Below are positions 32,477 through 37,484 of a stretch of 37,484 nt of DNA, one piece after another. The notes under the pieces are model-generated. The model saw only the letters and a list, made by a program, of their open reading frames with translations. It had not been told where the DNA came from and did not search any database. The position numbers and the translations under genes are program-made. The stretch comes from an uncultured Bacilli bacterium (GTDB lineage: Bacteria; Bacillota_I; Bacilli_A; RF39; UBA660): the NCBI GenBank assembly GCA_944358355.1, contig CALVQY010000013.1:1-37484 (forward strand). Reading direction: 5' to 3'. Positions within the stretch are counted from its first letter, which is position 1. Each line of letters opens with the position of its first letter.

Positions 32477-35228
32477 AATATTTGTAACATTAGTTTTAGT
32501 AGTTGCTTCTGGTTTCCTAGGAGTTCTAGCTAGTACATCCAATGTAGATGCTGCAAATAATGAGTGTTCTGCTGGCTATACTAAAGCTACATATATGGAC
32601 AAAATAAATTATTCTTATAATGGTAATGTAGTAACAATTACAGGCGCTTCTGGATTGTATTACACTACTAATATGACTAATGGGGTCATTTCTGGTGATG
32701 CTGATAGTGCAGGAACTTCTCATTTTTCTATTCCAGCAGATCAAATTAATGACAGATTGGAAATAACATTTTATTTAACTAATGATGATGGAGTATGTAG
32801 TGGTGGTAAGGAAGTAGGACAAATAACCGCTTATTCTGGAGCTTCAGCTAGAAATAATCTTTATGATAATGCTCTATGCGTTAATTATCGTAATAAATGG
32901 GGAAATAACGAAACAATGCGTAATGCAGTTTCCTATTGTTTTGAACAAGAAACTTCAATTCAATATTCTTATGATGAAGTAAGTACTTGGATTAATAATG
33001 CTGAAAGATTATATAGTGGAAGTGGTGGTGAATCTCAAATTGAGATTGATCCAAACTATCAAGAAGTAGAAGATGTTAAAAATACTGATAAATTAGTTTG
33101 TGATGCTTTCAATACTGGTAATTATGAGAATCCACATAAATATTATCATATTGAAACAGAAACAGAGAACAACTGTAAAGTAACTTGTAAAGAAGAAATT
33201 GAAGTTAACTTTAGTGATCCTGTTGCAACTCAAGCTGGTCTATGTTTTCAATATTTAATTGAAATAAAATCAAAAGTAGAATGTGACGCTACATATACTG
33301 CTCCTCTACCAAGTAGGCCAACAGTTTGTGTCCCTACACCACATTGTACAGCAAGTAACGGATACCAAAGTGATAAAGGTGGACCTAGTGAAGACTTTGA
33401 TTCCTGTGTTCAAGAGTGTGATGGTGGTGACTATACACAAAAATGTATAGATAGTTGTTACAATAAAGTATATGTAAAGAAAAATTATACTGCTACTAAT
33501 ACAACAACTGATGACACTTCTACAACAACAAATAAACTATTAACATTTGATAATAAAGATTATCGTACATTTAAAGTCGCAAATAGTTGTTTAGATCCAG
33601 CAACAATTAATCGTAATGATGCTAGTCAAATTGAAGCTTTATATGAACAACATCAAAGAGACCCAGGTGGATATTATGAGGGAGGAAGATGGATACCTTC
33701 TAATAGTGGATGCTCAAGTGCTGTTGGACAATTCTATTTCTCAAGTGTTGATAGAACAAGAGCAACAGTATATGAGATGCAAGGAGCTTATTATGATAAT
33801 CATGGTAGGAAAACATATTGTTCAGGCAGTAATGGCTTTTTAATGAGATGTCAAATAAATGGTTATTCAAATTGGTGTTCAGATTATTGTCAATGGATTA
33901 ATAGATGTGGAAGTGATACAGTACTAACAGATTACATGGCTGAACAACAATATCAACAAGAATTAGCTGAATATGAAGCAGCAAAGCAAGCGTGTGAAAG
34001 CAAAGCAGCAACATGTACTAATGAAACTACAGATTATCAAATAATAGTTGAAAATAAAGATGGAAATGATAATGATAGTAATAAAGATGACTGGACAGAG
34101 GAATTTAATTCTAGTCAAAAACTTAACAGCGATAAAGTAACTGGTGACTTCACAGATATGGTAACTTTAGTTGATGGTGAATGTGAAGATGGAGAACCTG
34201 ATGAATGGGATTATCATAATATTATAACTTTCCCTGGTACTTGGGTAAATAATAAAACAGGTCAAACTGCTCACTCTATTGAGCCAGGATATGAAGACTT
34301 CTATACATTTGTTGGAAATCAATATTGTACAAAACTAAATTCAGTTCCTGTTAACACAGCATGGTATGACTGGAAAGTTAATCAAAATGGTGATTCAAAT
34401 GCCTTAACAGATTCTGAAAAACAAGAAATCATGGAAGTACTCGATATGAACATCAAAGGATCTATTGAAAATTATGGTTACTTTGGTTGGAATTTTGATG
34501 TTGAATGTTTCTACGCTATAAATGATCCAGATGATAATAGAACAAGTGGTGATGATCCAAGCGATGATCCAAGCGATGATCCAGGCGATGATCCAGGCGA
34601 TGATCCAGGCGATGATGGAGGTACACCTTCGTGTAAACCAGAAGATCCAGACTTTCCAAATTGTAACGATGGCGAACCAAATGATCCTACAACAGTTAAT
34701 AATTTTGAGTTTAGAACTGTATCATTAGATAATCTATTCCCATCAAGTCAATCTGGACAAACATCAAGGCAAGCTGGATTTAACTGGACTTGTGATGCCA
34801 CAAATCTAGAAAATGAAGATTACCTAATCCAACCTGTTGCTCTAAAAAATGAAATTGAACGATTAGGCGAGGATATATATAATGGTGATACTTATCTTGA
34901 TTATCATATCGTCTTAACACCTGAAACTATGAACAAAGTAAGAAACTATAATGATGATGTTGGTAGTTATTCAGAACCTGCTGGAAAACAAGCTGAAGAG
35001 CGTGGAGAAGTATTGAGTGCCAACAACAATAAAACTGCTGGTATCACAGTTTATAGAAGTTATTTACTACATAAAGTATTAAATAGTAGTGAACTACTAA
35101 AGAGTGGACTAATTGGATGTAACAATGAAACAGACGGACAATGTCAAAAAACAATCATCGATGATGGTGAAGGATGTTATAGAGAATATCAAGCTCAAAG
35201 CAGTATCTTGAAAGGAGCTAATAGTTAA
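32463..35228 (+). CDS. Large cysteine-rich secreted surface protein
   Basis: This 921-aa protein has a clear signal peptide (K-K-S-K then a hydrophobic run, probable cut after V-D-A near residue 30). About 33 cysteines are spread over the length, some in pairs such as C-V-Q-E-C and C-I-D-S-C, so disulfides are likely. An acidic D-D-P-S/D-D-P-G repeat at residues 697-720 forms a flexible, possibly calcium-binding hinge. There are stalk-like coiled segments (Y-Q-Q-E-L-A-E-Y-E-A-A). No LPXTG, membrane tail or catalytic motif is seen. It is likely a surface adhesin or appendage tip. It overlaps the sortase gene by 14 bases and the next gene by one (TAATG). Confidence 0.75.
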   Translation: MKKSKIFVTLVLVVASGFLGVLASTSNVDAANNECSAGYTKATYMDKINYSYNGNVVTITGASGLYYTTNMTNGVISGDADSAGTSHFSIPADQINDRLEITFYLTNDDGVCSGGKEVGQITAYSGASARNNLYDNALCVNYRNKWGNNETMRNAVSYCFEQETSIQYSYDEVSTWINNAERLYSGSGGESQIEIDPNYQEVEDVKNTDKLVCDAFNTGNYENPHKYYHIETETENNCKVTCKEEIEVNFSDPVATQAGLCFQYLIEIKSKVECDATYTAPLPSRPTVCVPTPHCTASNGYQSDKGGPSEDFDSCVQECDGGDYTQKCIDSCYNKVYVKKNYTATNTTTDDTSTTTNKLLTFDNKDYRTFKVANSCLDPATINRNDASQIEALYEQHQRDPGGYYEGGRWIPSNSGCSSAVGQFYFSSVDRTRATVYEMQGAYYDNHGRKTYCSGSNGFLMRCQINGYSNWCSDYCQWINRCGSDTVLTDYMAEQQYQQELAEYEAAKQACESKAATCTNETTDYQIIVENKDGNDNDSNKDDWTEEFNSSQKLNSDKVTGDFTDMVTLVDGECEDGEPDEWDYHNIITFPGTWVNNKTGQTAHSIEPGYEDFYTFVGNQYCTKLNSVPVNTAWYDWKVNQNGDSNALTDSEKQEIMEVLDMNIKGSIENYGYFGWNFDVECFYAINDPDDNRTSGDDPSDDPSDDPGDDPGDDPGDDGGTPSCKPEDPDFPNCNDGEPNDPTTVNNFEFRTVSLDNLFPSSQSGQTSRQAGFNWTCDATNLENEDYLIQPVALKNEIERLGEDIYNGDTYLDYHIVLTPETMNKVRNYNDDVGSYSEPAGKQAEERGEVLSANNNKTAGITVYRSYLLHKVLNSSELLKSGLIGCNNETDGQCQKTIIDDGEGCYREYQAQSSILKGANS
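34551..34610 (+). repeat. Five tandem 12-bp repeats in the surface protein
   Basis: GATGATCCARGC is repeated five times (two with A, three with G), and a partial sixth copy continues as GATGATGGAGG. It encodes Asp-Asp-Pro-Ser/Gly. The unit is a multiple of three, so copy-number change alters hinge length without a frameshift. Confidence 0.95.
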
Positions 35229-35695
35229 TGAGTAAAGCGATGTTAGTAGTAGGAATTATATTACTTGCAATAATTACTTTCGGAGCTGTAAATATAATTC
35301 AAAATTATCAAACAGGAAATGAATTAGATTACTATCTATTAAAAGAGACAGCTGAAGCGGCAATGACTGATGCAGTTGATGTAGGTTATTACCGCTTAAG
35401 CGGACTTCTTAGAATAGATAAAGAAAAATTTGTAGAAAGTTTTATTAGAAGATTTGCCCAAAATGTATCTAATAGAAGAACTTACGATATAGGATTCTAT
35501 GATATAAATGAAACGCCACCTAAAGTTAGTATCCTTGTAAAATCGCAAACAGCAGCAGCTGTTCAAGGTGATACTATGGATATAACTAATAAAGTTGATG
35601 TAATACTAGAATCAAACTATTATGAAAATAAACTAGTTACAGATATGACTAGATCAGGGGAATTGGATTATAGTGATGTTGATAAAAACAAATAA
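35228..35695 (+). CDS. Small pilin-like membrane protein
   Basis: This 155-aa protein has an N-terminal hydrophobic helix (about 4-24, L-V-V-G-I-I-L-L-A-I-I-T-F-G-A-V), then N-I-I-Q-N-Y-Q-T-G-N-E-L-D-Y and a helix A-E-A-A-M-T-D-A-V-D. The rest is a soluble domain. The layout resembles TadE/TadF minor pseudopilins and proteins annotated DUF5411 in related genomes (from memory). It sits just before the CpaB- and CpaF-like genes, with a one-base overlap with the preceding gene. Confidence 0.65.
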   Translation: MSKAMLVVGIILLAIITFGAVNIIQNYQTGNELDYYLLKETAEAAMTDAVDVGYYRLSGLLRIDKEKFVESFIRRFAQNVSNRRTYDIGFYDINETPPKVSILVKSQTAAAVQGDTMDITNKVDVILESNYYENKLVTDMTRSGELDYSDVDKNK

Positions 35696-35706
35696 AAGGA
35701 GGAAAC

Positions 35707-36537
35707 ATGAATAATTTAATTGTAGGATTTAAGAAATTTTTGACTAACAAAAATACTGTTACAGTAATTGGTGTTCTTGCTGCTATTGTTATCCTATACA
35801 TAGGATATAATATGCGTATTAATCAAGCTATTACTCCTATAAAAGTTCCTTATGCTCTAGAAGAAATAAATCCAGGTGTGCAAATAACAGAAGATATGGT
35901 TGGTACTAAAGAAATACCTCAATCTATGTCTGATGGTACAATTTTAACTGATACAGCAGATGTTATAGATATGTACTCTAGTGCTGATAGCGTAATACCA
36001 GAAGGAAGTCTTTTCTATACAAGATCAGTTGTATCACGTGAACAACTACCAGGTAGTATTATCCTAGATTATCCTAGAGGTTATGTTCTATACAATCTTG
36101 ATGTTGATATGGCAAGTACTTATAGTAACTCTATTTATCCTGGAAACTATATTGACATTTATTTAAAAGTACAAAATGTTGTTGATCCTAATAATCCTGC
36201 TGCTAGTGGTGATGATAGAATCATGGTAGGTAAACTTTTAGAAAATGTAAAAGTAATTGCTGTATATGATAGTGACGGTAATAATGTTTTTGCTAACTTA
36301 GATGAAAAAACAGTTCCATCACAAATTATCTTTGCTGTTCCAGAGGAATATCATATCTTACTTCGTAAAGCAAGCTTTTTAAGAGCCTATGAATCTGAGA
36401 TAATTCCAGTTCCAACAGCTGAATCATTAGAAGATGAGCCAGGTGATGTAAATCTATCTAGTGAAGACTTAAAGAACTTTATAAATAACGTTACAGCTAT
36501 GACTGAAGAAGATATTGCTGCAACTCAACAACAATAA
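35707..36537 (+). CDS. CpaB/RcpC-like SAF-domain pilus assembly protein
   Basis: This 276-aa protein has one membrane helix (about 17-36) and then an outside part. It holds the SAF-like segment V-P-Y-A-L-E-E-I-N-P-G-V-Q-I-T-E-D-M-V and P-E-G-S-L-F-Y-T-R-S-V-V (about 45-110). The later part includes I-Y-P-G-N-Y-I-D-I-Y-L and L-L-E-N-V-K-V-I-A-V-Y-D, typical of CpaB. In Tad systems CpaB is part of the periplasmic/outer assembly; in Gram-positive relatives it is a membrane-anchored assembly factor. It is followed by the ATPase 15 bases later with GGGAGG. Confidence 0.85.
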   Translation: MNNLIVGFKKFLTNKNTVTVIGVLAAIVILYIGYNMRINQAITPIKVPYALEEINPGVQITEDMVGTKEIPQSMSDGTILTDTADVIDMYSSADSVIPEGSLFYTRSVVSREQLPGSIILDYPRGYVLYNLDVDMASTYSNSIYPGNYIDIYLKVQNVVDPNNPAASGDDRIMVGKLLENVKVIAVYDSDGNNVFANLDEKTVPSQIIFAVPEEYHILLRKASFLRAYESEIIPVPTAESLEDEPGDVNLSSEDLKNFINNVTAMTEEDIAATQQQ

Positions 36538-36552
36538 AAAGGGAGGATAATT

Positions 36553-37484
36553 ATGAACGATGCCATATTTGATAAATTAGACTTTGGGTTATTTAAACCC
36601 CTAATAGATAATGATGATATAACCGATATTTCTTATTGTAACCATGGTCAAATTTGGGTTCGTTCTTTAACAGATGGTTCAAAAAGAGTAGAAATTGAAG
36701 GGCTAAATGATGCTTTTGTCGAAAAGCTAGCCTTTCAATGTTCTAATGTTATGGGAACAACCTTTAACAATGCTAAACCTTTTCTAGATGCTGAATCTAC
36801 TGAATTACGTCTTAATTTCGTTCATGAATCCATCGCTACTAATGGTATAGCTGTAGTTATTCGTAAAACACCAGCTAAGATTAGACTTAATAAAGAAAAA
36901 TTAATTAGTGAGGATTATTTTACAGCTAATATCCATGATATTCTTATGAAATGTGTTGAAGGACATTGTAATATCATGGTAAGTGGAGAGACTGGTTCAG
37001 GTAAAACTGAATTTGTAAAGTATCTAGCTAGTCATACTAAAGAAAATGAAAAGATTATTACAATAGAAGATACTCTAGAACTTCATCTTGATAAAATATT
37101 TCCACATCGTGATATTGTTGCTATGAAGACAAATAATGTTGCAAGTTATAGTGAAGTGTTGGTAACCTGTATGAGACAAAATCCTAAATGGATACTACTA
37201 TCGGAAGTACGTAGTGCTGAAGCAGTTACAGCTGTACGTAACTCAATTTCATCAGGACATAATATTTTATCAACAATCCATGCTGATAAAGCCAGTGCTA
37301 TACCATACCGTATGTATTCATTACTTGAAAGTGATATTGATGTAGATCAATTTTTAAATACAATATATCGTTATATTCAACTTGGAGTCCACATTAAAGC
37401 TTATTATAGTAAAGAATATGGTAAATTCCATCGTGAAGTAGATGAAGTTGTAGAATTCTATGTGGATGAGAATAATAAGCCTCA
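36553..37484 (+). CDS. CpaF/TadA-type secretion ATPase (partial, cut by window end)
   Basis: At least 310 residues are open to the last base with no stop, so the 3' end lies outside. The ATPase has Walker A G-E-T-G-S-G-K-T (145-152), the Asp-box-like I-T-I-E-D-T-L-E-L, Walker B W-I-L-L-S-E-V-R (213-220) and the His box L-S-T-I-H-A-D. The N-terminal domain has S-Y-C-N-H-G-Q-I-W-V and F-N-N-A-K-P-F-L-D-A. It powers assembly of Tad/Flp-type pili or related secretion. Genes for the TadB/TadC membrane platform and the pilin would be expected beyond the window. Confidence 0.92.
   Translation, partial: MNDAIFDKLDFGLFKPLIDNDDITDISYCNHGQIWVRSLTDGSKRVEIEGLNDAFVEKLAFQCSNVMGTTFNNAKPFLDAESTELRLNFVHESIATNGIAVVIRKTPAKIRLNKEKLISEDYFTANIHDILMKCVEGHCNIMVSGETGSGKTEFVKYLASHTKENEKIITIEDTLELHLDKIFPHRDIVAMKTNNVASYSEVLVTCMRQNPKWILLSEVRSAEAVTAVRNSISSGHNILSTIHADKASAIPYRMYSLLESDIDVDQFLNTIYRYIQLGVHIKAYYSKEYGKFHREVDEVVEFYVDENNKP

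Noticed and set aside
33616..33843. 75-aa plus-strand ORF inside the cysteine-rich protein gene
   Set aside because: It lies wholly within the longer frame, without a ribosome site or recognisable motif.
34522..34728. ORF with repeated Met-Ile-Gln-Ala
   Set aside because: It is a frame-shadow of the Asp-Asp-Pro repeat of the surface protein.

Overview
The window is AT-rich bacterial DNA from a Gram-positive Bacillota lineage, most likely an uncultured gut-type member of the class Bacilli (inference). The evidence is the gene order rpsU-yqfC-yqfD-ybeY-dgkA-era-yqzL-recO-glyS and infC-rpmI-rplT, strong Shine-Dalgarno sites, a lipobox thioredoxin and a class B-like sortase. TGA is used as a stop codon and TGG encodes Trp, so this is not a code-4 mycoplasma. 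The yqfC/yqfD pair suggests sporulation ancestry.

Region 1 (1 to about 6.1 kb, almost all minus strand) is a mobile module: a MobV relaxase, a hairpin-bearing candidate oriT, a large serine recombinase, small unknown genes and one gene split by a single-base frameshift. The arrangement recalls Tn4451-type mobilizable elements. It ends near a tRNA-Gly(TCC) with its own terminator.

Region 2 (6.3-9.8 kb) is a compact bacteriocin-type cluster: a divergent regulator with two HTH domains, a C39-peptidase ABC exporter, a one-TM accessory protein, and three tiny overlapping ORFs. Two of these are double-glycine-leader peptides and the third is a 36-residue membrane peptide that may give immunity.

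Region 3 (9.8-19.8 kb) is core chromosome: rpsU, yqfC, yqfD, a VanZ-like gene, ybeY, dgkA, era, yqzL, recO, a PAP2-DgkA fusion, a LOG-family gene, glyS and a class I amidotransferase hydrolase. A RhuM-like gene with an apparent internal deletion sits between dgkA and era.

Region 4 (19.8-22.1 kb) is an accessory islet. It holds an unknown gene, a complete type III toxin-antitoxin (ToxIN) system with promoter, three 34-35-nt repeats, terminator and ToxN/AbiQ-like endoribonuclease, and then a Fic-family gene with a degraded active-site motif.

Region 5 (22.1-27.8 kb) is translational: infC (AUU start behind an L20-type attenuator), rpmI, rplT, rpsB, tsf and typA. L20 and S2 both end in nearly the same SAP/Rho-N-like tail.

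Region 6 (27.8 kb to the end) starts with a minus-strand thioredoxin-like lipoprotein. A tight plus-strand operon follows: membrane protein, Ig-domain protein, sortase, 921-residue cysteine-rich secreted protein, small pilin-like protein, CpaB-like protein and CpaF/TadA ATPase, cut by the window end. It looks like a Tad-type surface appendage locus with a dedicated sortase.
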